DNA of 64,000 nucleotides from Gp6-AA40 sp035492455 (GTDB lineage Bacteria > Acidobacteriota > Vicinamibacteria > Vicinamibacterales > UBA2999), in contig DATJJE010000051.1 in NCBI GenBank assembly GCA_035492455.1, forward strand, positions 1 through 64,000. The letters run 5' to 3'. Position numbers and translations under genes: made by a program. Positions 54,751 to 63,096 of the stretch are shown here, one piece after another (position 1 is the first letter of the stretch; the number at the start of each line of letters is the position of its first letter). The notes below the pieces were generated by a model. It was not told where the DNA came from. It searched no databases and saw nothing but the letters and a program-made list of their open reading frames with translations.

Positions 54751-56067
54751 ATGCCGAAGAAGCTTCTGCTCGCCGACGACAGCGTAACCATCCAGCGCGT
54801 CATCGAGCTCACCTTCTCGGGTGAGGACGTCCAGGTATTGACGGCGGGCGACGGCGAAGAAGCGATCGCACGCATCCCGAAAGAGAGGCCCGACATCATC
54901 CTTGCCGACATCGGCATGCCGAAACGGAGCGGATACGAGGTGTCGGCGTTCGTCAAAGGCAACCCCGAGCTCGAAAACATCCCCGTGCTGCTCCTCGCCG
55001 GCGCGTTCGAGCCCGTTGACGAGATCAAAGCAAAGGAAGCCAGATGTGACGGCGTGCTTGTGAAGCCGTTCGAACCGCATCATGTGATTGCGCGTGTGCG
55101 CGAACTGATTGGCGGCGCGAAAGGAAGTCCGACGCAGGCTGTGGGGGACATCCCGCGTCCGGCTGCCGCGCTTGCGCCACCCAGACCGGTGGAGCTCCCG
55201 AAACGCCAAGAGCGTGAGCCGATCGCCGAGGACTTGATGGATCTCGGCGACGAGGACCTCCTGCCGCGTGTCGAGAGTTTGCCGCAGATCGAGGACATGC
55301 AGACGGCGCCCGCGCCGATCGTCGACGATGCCCTCGACGACTACTTCGACAAACTGGACGAGGCGTTCGCGACTGCTCATACCAGCGCGCCGGCACAGCA
55401 GCTGGAATCAGAACCCGACGTGCGGCCGACGCCCTCGGATGGACCCGTCCTCGACCAGGATCTCGATTCGTTCGACGATCTGCCCACGTTGGACTTGCCG
55501 GCGCCTACACACGCCGACGCGGATCCGTTCGCCGGTCTCGATCCTGTTCCCGTGGACGATTCGTTGCACGTGCCGACGCTCGACGATCTGCTGGCGGGGA
55601 TGCCGCCTGCGCCGGAGCACGGCGCGGTGATGGACTTTCCGGTGCTGCCTCCGCCTGTGGCGCCGGCGCCGTCGATCGTTGTCGCTCCGCCGTCTATCGA
55701 ACCGCCGGATCTGCCTGCGACGTTGACAAGTGCTGTTCCTGCCGCACCTCCAGCGCCGCCCGCGGCGATCGAGCCGCTCGGGCCGAGCTCGGGCCGTAGC
55801 ATCATTGCGGACGCGTTCAACGCTCTGCTTGCGGTCGAGCAGGGCGAGCCTGGTGCCCTACCGCTGCGGATCGGTGGGAATGGGGCAGCGCAGCCCGCCG
55901 TGACCGAGGCAATGATCGACGATGTGGCCAGACGCGTGATTCAGAAACTGGCGCTCGGATCCTCGGATCAGATGCAGGCGATGGTGAGGGACATCGTTTC
56001 CGGCGTCGCCGAACGGCTCGTGCGTGAAGAAATCGATAGAATCCGTAGGGATGCCCCACGGAGCTGA
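54751..56067 (+). CDS. receiver-domain protein with a long disordered linker and C-terminal helical domain
   Basis: Residues 1-120 form a complete receiver: DDSVTIQRVIELTF, the phospho-acceptor in ILADIGMPKRSGYE, LLLAGAF and VLVKPFEPHHVIARVRELI. About 230 residues of Pro/Asp/Ala-rich low complexity follow. The C-terminal 70 residues (VTEAMIDDVARRVIQKLALG and MVRDIVSGVAERLVREEIDRI) form amphipathic helices that resemble adaptor or dimerisation ends of FrzZ-like and delta-proteobacterial receiver proteins. No DNA-binding domain is present. The gene overlaps valS by 17 bases, so the regulator and the synthetase are translationally linked. Confidence 0.85.
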   Translation: MPKKLLLADDSVTIQRVIELTFSGEDVQVLTAGDGEEAIARIPKERPDIILADIGMPKRSGYEVSAFVKGNPELENIPVLLLAGAFEPVDEIKAKEARCDGVLVKPFEPHHVIARVRELIGGAKGSPTQAVGDIPRPAAALAPPRPVELPKRQEREPIAEDLMDLGDEDLLPRVESLPQIEDMQTAPAPIVDDALDDYFDKLDEAFATAHTSAPAQQLESEPDVRPTPSDGPVLDQDLDSFDDLPTLDLPAPTHADADPFAGLDPVPVDDSLHVPTLDDLLAGMPPAPEHGAVMDFPVLPPPVAPAPSIVVAPPSIEPPDLPATLTSAVPAAPPAPPAAIEPLGPSSGRSIIADAFNALLAVEQGEPGALPLRIGGNGAAQPAVTEAMIDDVARRVIQKLALGSSDQMQAMVRDIVSGVAERLVREEIDRIRRDAPRS

Positions 56068-58651
56068 CGATTCCCACCCGATAGCACTTCCCGAAAAGCC
56101 TGCCCTCGAAGGACTCGAGGTGAAGTGGAACGCGCGATGGCAGGAGGCGGGGACCTACCGCTTCGACCGCCGCCGCTCGCGCGACGAGATCTTCTCGATC
56201 GATACCCCGCCGCCGACGGTCAGCGGCTCGCTGCACATCGGCCACGTCTTCTCGTACACGCACACGGATATCATCGCGCGGTTCCAGCGCATGCGTGGCA
56301 AGGCTGTGTTTTATCCGATGGGATGGGACGACAACGGGCTGCCGACCGAACGGCGCGTTCAGAATTTCTACGGCGTGCGCTGCGACCCGTCGCTGCCGTA
56401 CGACGGGTCGTTCGCACCGCCGGAGAAGCTGCCGAAGCATCCGATTCCCGTGTCGCGGCCGAACTTCATCGGGCTGTGCAACCAGCTGACGGTAGAAGAC
56501 GAGAAGGCGTTCGAGGAGCTGTGGCGGTATCTCGGCCTCTCGGTGGACTGGTCGATGACCTACGCCACGATCGACAAGCGATCGCAGCGCGTATCGCAGG
56601 CGGCGTTCCTTCGTCTGTTGGAGCGCGGCATCGCATATCAGCTCGAGGCGCCAACGCTCTGGGACGTCGAGTTCCGAACCGCTGTCGCGCAGGCGGAGCT
56701 CGAAGACCGTGAACAGCCAGGTGCCTATCACCGCATCCGTTTCAATCTGGGAGAACCGTCGGCGATACCAGCCACCGACGGGACCGTCCCTGCACACATC
56801 GAGATCGAGACGACGCGTCCCGAACTGATTCCCGCATGCGTCGCGCTTGTCGCGCACCCGGACGACGAGCGGTACAAACCGTTGTTCGGCAAGAACGTGA
56901 TTACGCCGCTGTTCGGCGTTGAAGTGCCGGTGAAGGCCCATCCACTTGCGGAGCAGGAGAAGGGCACCGGCATCGCGATGATTTGCACCTTCGGTGACAT
57001 CACCGACGTGACGTGGTGGCGCGAGCTGTCGCTTCCGGTGCGCGCTGTGATTCAGCCGAACGGGGCATTCCGGCCAATCACCTGGGGTCAGCCGGGTTGG
57101 GAGTCGAAGGATCCGGCGCGCGCGCAGCAGATCTACAGCCAGCTTGCGAACCTGCAGCCGGTGCGGGCGCGCGCGGTCATCGTGGAACAGCTGCGGCAGT
57201 CAGGCGATCTGATTGGCGAGCCGCGGCCGATCACGCATCCTGTCAAGTTTTACGAGAAAGGCGATCGTCCCCTCGAGATCATCACGAGCCGTCAATGGTT
57301 CATCAAGACCGTGGAATTCCGTGATGCGTTGCTGGCGCGCGGCCGCGAGCTGCAGTGGCACCCGGAGTACATGCGCCATCGATACGAGAATTGGGTGAAC
57401 GGCCTCGTCGGCGACTGGTGCGTCAGCCGGCAGCGATTCTTTGGTGTGCCGTTCCCGGTCTGGTATCCGGTGCGTGCGGATGGCAGCGTCGACTACGAGC
57501 ATCCAATCGTGTCCGACGAATCGCAGCTGCCCGTGGATCCGTCGAACGACGCGCCGCGCGGCTTCACCGCCGAGCAACGCAACAAGCCGAACGGCTTCGC
57601 CGGCGATCCCGATGTGATGGACACGTGGGCAACGTCCTCACTGACGCCGCAGATCGTCGGCGGCTGGCTCGATGACGACGATCTGTTCGCGCGCGTGTTT
57701 CCGATGGACTTGCGTCCGCAGGCGCACGACATCATCCGTACGTGGTTGTTCACGACGGTGCTGCGCGCGCATCTCGAACATGGATCGCTGCCATGGAGCC
57801 ATGCGGCGCTGTCCGGATTCATCACGGATCCGGATCGCAAGAAGATGTCGAAGTCCAAAGGAAACGTGGTCACACCGAGGGCGATGCTGCAGGAGCACGG
57901 GTCAGACGGCGTGCGCTACTGGGCCGCCGGCGCGCGTCCGGGTGCCGACACTATCTTCGAGCCGAGCCAGATGAAAGTCGGTCGCCGACTGGCGATCAAG
58001 ATTTTGAATGCCGCGCGGTTCGCCCTCATGCAGGCGGACCCACAGGGTCCGATTACCGAGCCGCTCGACCGCGGCATGCTGACGGCGCTGGCAGATCTCG
58101 TCACCGCGTGCACGGCGGACCTTGAAGCATACGAGTACTCCGGCGCGCTCCAGGTGACGGAGCGGTTCTTCTGGGAGTTCTGCGACGACTATCTCGAGCT
58201 CGTGAAGTCGCGGCGCTACGGTGATTTCGGCAGCGCCGGTGCCGCCTCGGCCAACAGCGCGATGCTCGTCGCGCTGTCGACGTTGTTGAGACTGTTCGCT
58301 CCCTTTCTTCCGTTTGTTACTGAAGAAGTCTGGTCGTGGTGGCGCGCCGGCTCCGTCCACACGGCCGCGTGGCCGACCGCCGACGAGGTGGTTGCCTCGA
58401 TTGGTGGCCATGACCCGGAGTCGTTGACGGTTCGAGAAGCGACGCAGAACGCGCTGGCCGAAGTGCGCCGCATCAAGTCGACGCTGAAGAAGCCGACGAA
58501 GGCGGTCATCACCAGGGCCGTGCTCCCGTCGGCGTTCAGCGGGCTGGGGCCTGCGGCCCGGGATTTCCAGGCCGCCACGCACATCCGGGATCTGCAGTTC
58601 GCCGACGTGTCGGAGCCGCAGCTCGAATTTGCGGAGGAACCCGCGGCTTGA
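56051..58651 (+). CDS. valS: valyl-tRNA synthetase
   Basis: This class I synthetase charges tRNA-Val. The 866-residue protein has DTPPPTVSGSLHIGH (HIGH motif plus the conserved triple proline), the KMSKS loop DRKKMSKSKGN and an editing domain in between. Wording such as MGWDDNGLPTERRVQN follows the shorter ValS lineage seen in archaea, Rickettsia and some other bacteria rather than the longer E. coli type. The ATG at 56051 is preferred; TAGAAT lies eight bases before it within the upstream gene. A GTG at 56024 is also in frame. It overlaps nadC by four bases. Confidence 0.95.
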   Translation: MPHGADDSHPIALPEKPALEGLEVKWNARWQEAGTYRFDRRRSRDEIFSIDTPPPTVSGSLHIGHVFSYTHTDIIARFQRMRGKAVFYPMGWDDNGLPTERRVQNFYGVRCDPSLPYDGSFAPPEKLPKHPIPVSRPNFIGLCNQLTVEDEKAFEELWRYLGLSVDWSMTYATIDKRSQRVSQAAFLRLLERGIAYQLEAPTLWDVEFRTAVAQAELEDREQPGAYHRIRFNLGEPSAIPATDGTVPAHIEIETTRPELIPACVALVAHPDDERYKPLFGKNVITPLFGVEVPVKAHPLAEQEKGTGIAMICTFGDITDVTWWRELSLPVRAVIQPNGAFRPITWGQPGWESKDPARAQQIYSQLANLQPVRARAVIVEQLRQSGDLIGEPRPITHPVKFYEKGDRPLEIITSRQWFIKTVEFRDALLARGRELQWHPEYMRHRYENWVNGLVGDWCVSRQRFFGVPFPVWYPVRADGSVDYEHPIVSDESQLPVDPSNDAPRGFTAEQRNKPNGFAGDPDVMDTWATSSLTPQIVGGWLDDDDLFARVFPMDLRPQAHDIIRTWLFTTVLRAHLEHGSLPWSHAALSGFITDPDRKKMSKSKGNVVTPRAMLQEHGSDGVRYWAAGARPGADTIFEPSQMKVGRRLAIKILNAARFALMQADPQGPITEPLDRGMLTALADLVTACTADLEAYEYSGALQVTERFFWEFCDDYLELVKSRRYGDFGSAGAASANSAMLVALSTLLRLFAPFLPFVTEEVWSWWRAGSVHTAAWPTADEVVASIGGHDPESLTVREATQNALAEVRRIKSTLKKPTKAVITRAVLPSAFSGLGPAARDFQAATHIRDLQFADVSEPQLEFAEEPAA

Positions 58652-59508
58652 ATCCGGTGCCGTTCGAGCCGCTCGAGCCCGGGGCATACCGCGAGCTGGT
58701 TCGCCGCGCGCTGGCCGAGGACTTCGGCTGGGGTGACGTCACGACGGAGACGATTATCGATCGCGAGCAGAAGGCGCGTGGGGTGATCGTCGCGAAATGC
58801 CGGTGCGTGATCGCCGGCATCGACGTCGCCGCGGAAGCGTTTCGTCAGCTCGATCCGGCAGCGCAGATCACGGTGCATCGGCGTGACAGCGAACGCTGCG
58901 ATCCGGGGACGGAGGTAGCGGAAATCCGCGGGCATGCGACGGCGCTGCTGACGGCGGAACGCACCGCGCTCAATTTTCTGCAGCGTCTCTGCGGCATTGC
59001 CACGCTTACGCGACAGTTCGTCGATGCCGCCGGCGGCCGCATCGTCGTTCTCGATACCCGCAAGACGACCCCGATCCTCCGCGCGCTGGAGAAATACGCG
59101 GTGCGCGCGGGTGGCGGCGTGAACCATCGCGGCGGTCTCGACGACGGAATTCTCATCAAGGACAACCACGTGCGCCTGGTCGGGAGTGTGGCCGCAGCGG
59201 TGACGAACATGCGCAAGGGTAACCACGACATGCCGACGGAAGTGGAGGCGCAGACGCTCGCCCAGGTGGACGAGGCGCTCGAAGCGGGCGCAGAGATCAT
59301 TCTGCTGGACAATCTGTCAACTGACGAGATCGTCAAGGCCGTGCAGCGATGCGGCGGGCGTGCGAAGACCGAAATCTCCGGCGGCGTCACGCTGCAGCGG
59401 ATTGCCGAGCTGGCGGCGACAGGCGCGGATTACGTGTCGGTTGGCGCGCTGACCCACTCCGCGCCGGCGATGGATCTGAGCTTCGAGATTGAACCGCTTG
59501 GTTCCTGA
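58648..59508 (+). CDS. nadC: nicotinate-nucleotide pyrophosphorylase (quinolinate phosphoribosyltransferase)
   Basis: The enzyme converts quinolinate and PRPP to nicotinate mononucleotide in NAD synthesis. The 286-residue protein shows VRRALAEDFGWGDVTTE, LNFLQRLCGIATLT, DTRKTTPILRALEKYAVRAGGG-type wording, VNHRGGLDDGILIKDNHV and the C-terminal SGGVTLQRIAELAATGADYVSVGALTHS. The start is a TTG overlapping the valS stop (TTGA) or a GTG nine bases later. It overlaps birA by 20 bases, a common pairing (nadC-birA). Confidence 0.96.
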   Translation: MNPVPFEPLEPGAYRELVRRALAEDFGWGDVTTETIIDREQKARGVIVAKCRCVIAGIDVAAEAFRQLDPAAQITVHRRDSERCDPGTEVAEIRGHATALLTAERTALNFLQRLCGIATLTRQFVDAAGGRIVVLDTRKTTPILRALEKYAVRAGGGVNHRGGLDDGILIKDNHVRLVGSVAAAVTNMRKGNHDMPTEVEAQTLAQVDEALEAGAEIILLDNLSTDEIVKAVQRCGGRAKTEISGGVTLQRIAELAATGADYVSVGALTHSAPAMDLSFEIEPLGS

Positions 59509-60277
59509 CGACATTCGCCAGGCGTTTGCGCGCATCGGCTCACGGCTCGGCTCCTTCACAGATCTTTCGTGGCACGACGAGGTCGGCTCGACAAATGACC
59601 TTGCGTTGGCGGCTGCGACAAACGGCGCACCGGAGGGCGTCGTCATTGCCGCCAACGCCCAGTCGTCGGGGCGCGGACGTCTCGGACGCCGCTGGTCGTC
59701 GCCGCCGGGTGCGGGATTGTATGTATCAGTCATCCTGCATCCGTCGCGCGCTGCGCTTTCACTGATCACTATCGCTGCGGGTGTGGCCGTTGCCGAAGGC
59801 GTTGAGGCGGCAACGGGGCTTCGCGCCGGGGTGAAGTGGCCGAATGACATATATGTCGGCCGCCGCAAACTTGCAGGCATTCTCGCGGAGGCTGGTTCAT
59901 CGCCCTCCGGAGAGCATGTTGTTCTCGGTTTTGGAATCAACCTGCAGCCCGCCGCCTTACCGCCTGATGTCGCAGAGCGTGCGACATCAATCGAAGGCGA
60001 GCTCGGTCGACCCATCGATCGCGGCCTCGTGCTCGCCGAATGCCTTGCGGCACTCGCGTGCCGATACGAGGCCTTGCAGCATGATCGCGGAAGTGACGTC
60101 ATCTCCGGGTGGCGGCTGCGAGCCGCGCAGCACCTCGGCAAGTCCGTCGAATGGGATGCGGAAACGGATGTCTGCCACGGCATCGCGCATGATATCGACT
60201 CCACAGGCGCGCTGCTGGTGCGAGTGGACGATCGGATCGTTCGTGTAATCTCTGGAGAGGTTCGATGGACGTCGTGA
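59489..60277 (+). CDS. birA: biotin-[acetyl-CoA-carboxylase] ligase
   Basis: The enzyme attaches biotin to carboxylase carrier protein. The 262-residue protein has SSGRGRLGRRWSSPPGAGLYVS (biotinyl-AMP loop), VKWPNDIYVGRRKLAGILAEA and GFGINLQP. It lacks the N-terminal winged helix of E. coli BirA, so it is a monofunctional ligase and not a repressor. Only TTG starts are available (59489 or 59498), inside the nadC 3' end. It overlaps the following unknown gene by 13 bases. Confidence 0.95.
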   Translation: MNRLVPDDIRQAFARIGSRLGSFTDLSWHDEVGSTNDLALAAATNGAPEGVVIAANAQSSGRGRLGRRWSSPPGAGLYVSVILHPSRAALSLITIAAGVAVAEGVEAATGLRAGVKWPNDIYVGRRKLAGILAEAGSSPSGEHVVLGFGINLQPAALPPDVAERATSIEGELGRPIDRGLVLAECLAALACRYEALQHDRGSDVISGWRLRAAQHLGKSVEWDAETDVCHGIAHDIDSTGALLVRVDDRIVRVISGEVRWTS

Positions 60278-60972
60278 CCAAGCCCGAGGATGTGGGCGAC
60301 TACTGCCGTCAGATTGAGCAACACCTCTGTCGCAGGAATGAAGGGCACCTCATTCGCCTGGCCGGTCCGCGGTTCGATCTCGTCCAGGGCTGGTTCAATC
60401 GTGGAATTCCGTTGAAGCTCGCCATGCAAGGCATCGATCGCGGCGTCGAGCGGCGGCGGTCGAAGGATTCGCGCGCCCGGGCAGTTCCGATCGAATTCTG
60501 TGAAGACGATGTCCTCGATGTGTTTGACGAATGGCGGCGCTCGGTCGGCGTCAGCGTGTCTGATACGAGCAGCGCGGCGCCTGAAAGTCCGCGATCGAGC
60601 CTGCCGGCGCATCTCGACCGTGTCATCGCACGACTGACAACGCTTCGCGGCGGAGCGGATCGCTCGCTCGACGCAGTGCTTGACACCGTCGTCCGCGAGC
60701 TGGATGCAGCGCGCGCGCAAGCAAAGAACATTCGGGGCGACGCGCGCGACGCCCTGATCGATCGGCTGCGACAACTCGACACCTCGCTGATTGGTGCGCT
60801 GCGCGATCACGCCGACCATATAACAATGCAGCAGCTGGCGGCGGAAGCGGACGAGGAGTTGAAGCCGTTCCGTGCGCGGATGCCCGCAGAGGAGTACCAG
60901 CAGTCGCGTCGGGCGTGCATCGACCGCCTGCTGCGCGATCGCGCCGGCCTGCCGGCGATCGGTTACGAATAG
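60265..60972 (+). CDS. hypothetical protein between birA and an RlmD-like gene
   Basis: I do not recognise this 235-residue protein beyond a resemblance to hypothetical acidobacterial proteins. It is predicted mainly helical and cytoplasmic. The N-terminal 90 residues (YCRQIEQHLCRRNEGHLIRL and GWFNRGIPLKLAMQGIDRGVERR) look like a compact helical domain, and the remainder (LDAVLDTVVRELDAARAQAK) is helical and possibly coiled coil. A GAGAGGT site precedes the ATG. It overlaps birA by 13 bases and is followed 18 bases later by the methyltransferase, so it belongs to the nadC-birA run. No function is assigned. Confidence 0.7.
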   Translation: MDVVTKPEDVGDYCRQIEQHLCRRNEGHLIRLAGPRFDLVQGWFNRGIPLKLAMQGIDRGVERRRSKDSRARAVPIEFCEDDVLDVFDEWRRSVGVSVSDTSSAAPESPRSSLPAHLDRVIARLTTLRGGADRSLDAVLDTVVRELDAARAQAKNIRGDARDALIDRLRQLDTSLIGALRDHADHITMQQLAAEADEELKPFRARMPAEEYQQSRRACIDRLLRDRAGLPAIGYE

Positions 60973-60990
60973 CCACAAAGACGATCGCTT

Positions 60991-62241
60991 GTGGCTGAAT
61001 CCTTAACGCTCGACGTCGAAAAGCCCACCGCGGGCGGCCGCATGCTCGCGCGGCACAACGGCCAGGTCGTGCTCGTCTGGGGGGCGATACCGGGCGAGCG
61101 CGTGCGCGCCCGCGTGGAGCGAACAGGAAAAGGCGTCCTGTTCGCGGAGACCATTGAGGTCGTGGCCGCGTCGGCTGACCGCCGCGATGCGGTCGCCGAC
61201 TGGCGCTGCGGCGGCAACGTGCTTGCGCACGTCGCATACGAGCGGCAGCTTCAGCTCAAGTCCGAGATCATCCGCGACGCGTTCACGCGCATTGGTCGGC
61301 TTCCGCTGGACGCAGCGCCATCCGTTACCGGATCTCCCGAGCAGGGCTACCGGATGCGTGCGCGGTTGCATGTGCGCGGTGGGCGCATCGGATTTGTGCG
61401 TGAGGGCAGCCACGACGTATGTGCCGTCGACCAGACGGGGCAGGTACTGCCCGCGATGGTCTCGTGGATCGCCGCGGCGGAGGCGCGCCTACGCTCCGAC
61501 AGGCTGGCCGGTCTCGCCTCGATCGAGATCGCGGAGAACATTCCCGCGGATGAACGTGCTGTGCACCTCGAACTGGAGCCCGGAACAGATCCGCAACGCT
61601 TCGCAGTACTCGCAACTGAAGACGTCACCGGTCTGTCGGCGCAGGTGCTCGATCGACATGGTGTCGTGACGCTGTCCGGTACGCCGATGGTATCGGATTC
61701 AATTGGCGCGGTGCGGCTGCGCCGGGATGTGCGCGCCTTCTTCCAGGGCAATCGTTTCCTGCTGGAGACTCTGGTGCAACGGGTGTCGGCGCACGTTCCC
61801 GACGAGCCAGTCGTCGATCTATATGCCGGCGTGGGACTGTTCGGCCTGTCGCTCGCGGCGGCGCGCAGCGCGCCGGTCACGCTGGTCGAGGGTGATGGCG
61901 TCAGCGGTCGCGACCTCGAAGAAAACGCCGCGCCGTACGCCGATCGCGCACGCATCATCCGCACCAGCGTCGAAGACTTCCTCCGTCACGACAAGCCCGC
62001 CGCGAACGAAACCTTCATCGTCGATCCGCCGCGGACTGGCATGTCCTCGGACGCGGTGCGCGCCGCCGCCGCGCTCAAGCCGGCACGCATCGTCTACGTA
62101 TCGTGTGATGTGGCGACGCTTGCCCGCGACGCGCGCATGCTCGTCAATGCCGACTATGCGTTAGGGGACGTGAGTGGATTGGACCTGTTCCCGAACACCG
62201 CGCATGTCGAAACGATCGCAGTGTTTCAGCGGCAGGCCTGA
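60991..62241 (+). CDS. TrmA/RlmD-family RNA (uracil-5) methyltransferase lacking the Fe-S motif
   Basis: The enzyme probably makes 5-methyluridine in rRNA or tRNA. The 416-residue protein has an N-terminal TRAM domain (LTLDVEKPTAGGRMLARHNGQVVLV), the SAM motif VVDLYAGVGLFGLSL, DPPRTGMSSDAV, and YVSCDVATLARD with the catalytic Cys. RlmD and RlmCD have a CxxxxxCxxC Fe-S site after the TRAM domain; here only one Cys (DWRCGG) remains in that region, so the cluster is probably lost. The start is a GTG at 60991. It converges on the C26 gene with a 16-base overlap. Confidence 0.9.
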   Translation: MAESLTLDVEKPTAGGRMLARHNGQVVLVWGAIPGERVRARVERTGKGVLFAETIEVVAASADRRDAVADWRCGGNVLAHVAYERQLQLKSEIIRDAFTRIGRLPLDAAPSVTGSPEQGYRMRARLHVRGGRIGFVREGSHDVCAVDQTGQVLPAMVSWIAAAEARLRSDRLAGLASIEIAENIPADERAVHLELEPGTDPQRFAVLATEDVTGLSAQVLDRHGVVTLSGTPMVSDSIGAVRLRRDVRAFFQGNRFLLETLVQRVSAHVPDEPVVDLYAGVGLFGLSLAAARSAPVTLVEGDGVSGRDLEENAAPYADRARIIRTSVEDFLRHDKPAANETFIVDPPRTGMSSDAVRAAAALKPARIVYVSCDVATLARDARMLVNADYALGDVSGLDLFPNTAHVETIAVFQRQA

Positions 62242-62903
62242 ACAAACGCCTCGAACAACGCCCTGAACTCGCCGGTGCGCCAGAAATTTTCCGGATGCCA
62301 CTGCACGCCGAGGAGGAAGCGGCGCTCGGGATGTTCGACGGCCTCGATGACGCCGTCGGGCGCGGTCGCGGTTGCCACCAGCCCTTCGCCGAGATCCTTC
62401 GGCGCCTGGTGGTGACGGCTGTTCACCGCGCACGCATCGGCTTCTTCGAGCCGCTCGCGCATCGTGCGCTCGAGCAGACTGTCCGACGTCAGCCAGACGT
62501 CGTGTGCGATGGCGAAGCGCGGCTCCTTGATGCGGTGCTCGACGCTGGTGCCGACTTCTTCGGGAATGTGCTGGATGAGCGTTCCGCCGCGCGCCACGTT
62601 GAGCACCTGGATGCCGCGGCAAATGGCGAACACGGGCAGGTCGCTGTCGATGGCTCGATTCACTAGCTCGATCTCGAACTCGTCCCGACCGGCTTCGGCT
62701 GGGTCGAACGTGCTATGCGGCGTCGCCCCGTAGATTGACGGCTGCACGTCACCGCCGCCGGTGAGCAGCAATCCCTGCACGGACGCGATGACGTCGGCGG
62801 CCGAGTCGGTCGGCGTCAACACGCGGACGTCGCCGCCGGCGCGGCGCACCGACTCCTCGTAATCAGGCAATTTGCTGCACGGCGCAATCGCGATTAGTGG
62901 CAT
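62226..62903 (-). CDS. class I glutamine-amidotransferase-like hydrolase (peptidase C26)
   Basis: This 225-residue protein resembles gamma-glutamyl-GABA hydrolase (PuuD): GGGDVQPSIYG, FAICRGIQVLNVARGGTLIQHI with the nucleophile Cys in CRG, and VQWHPENF with the catalytic His and Glu. It could cleave gamma-glutamyl compounds in polyamine or glutathione metabolism. The ATG at 62903 is preferred, because the longer frame to 63005 translates a minisatellite (HRTHPRTPAPSHRRTF). It lies downstream of argS on the same strand, separated by a large palindromic repeat. Confidence 0.9.
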   Translation of the reverse strand: MPLIAIAPCSKLPDYEESVRRAGGDVRVLTPTDSAADVIASVQGLLLTGGGDVQPSIYGATPHSTFDPAEAGRDEFEIELVNRAIDSDLPVFAICRGIQVLNVARGGTLIQHIPEEVGTSVEHRIKEPRFAIAHDVWLTSDSLLERTMRERLEEADACAVNSRHHQAPKDLGEGLVATATAPDGVIEAVEHPERRFLLGVQWHPENFWRTGEFRALFEAFVQACR

Positions 62904-62913
62904 AGGAGTGAAA

Positions 62914-63088
62914 GTGCGACGGTGTGATGGTGCGGGGGTGCGAGGGTGCGTCCGATGTGCGAGGGTGCGAGGGTGCATCCGACGCGCGACGGTGCGAGCC
63001 TGCAATGGTGGGTGCGACGATTCGAACCATCACACCTCGCACCTTCGGACGCACGCTCGCACCATCGCACCATTCGCACTATCGCACC
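62914..63088. repeat. long imperfect palindrome of GTGCGA-type units
   Basis: The left half consists of GTGCGA/GGTGCGAGG-type units in tandem. The right half contains CGCACC/TCGCACCAT units, the reverse complement of the left. Fragments such as GGGTGCGTCCGA have inverted partners (TCGGACGCACGC). It fills nearly all of the 193 bases between argS and the C26 gene and could form a very long RNA hairpin. It is the largest low-complexity element in the window. Confidence 0.9.
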
Positions 63089-63096
63089 TCGGAAAC

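Noticed and set aside
62914..63088. CRISPR array or attachment site
   Set aside because: The repeats are short, degenerate and inverted, with no unique spacers. No integrase is nearby.
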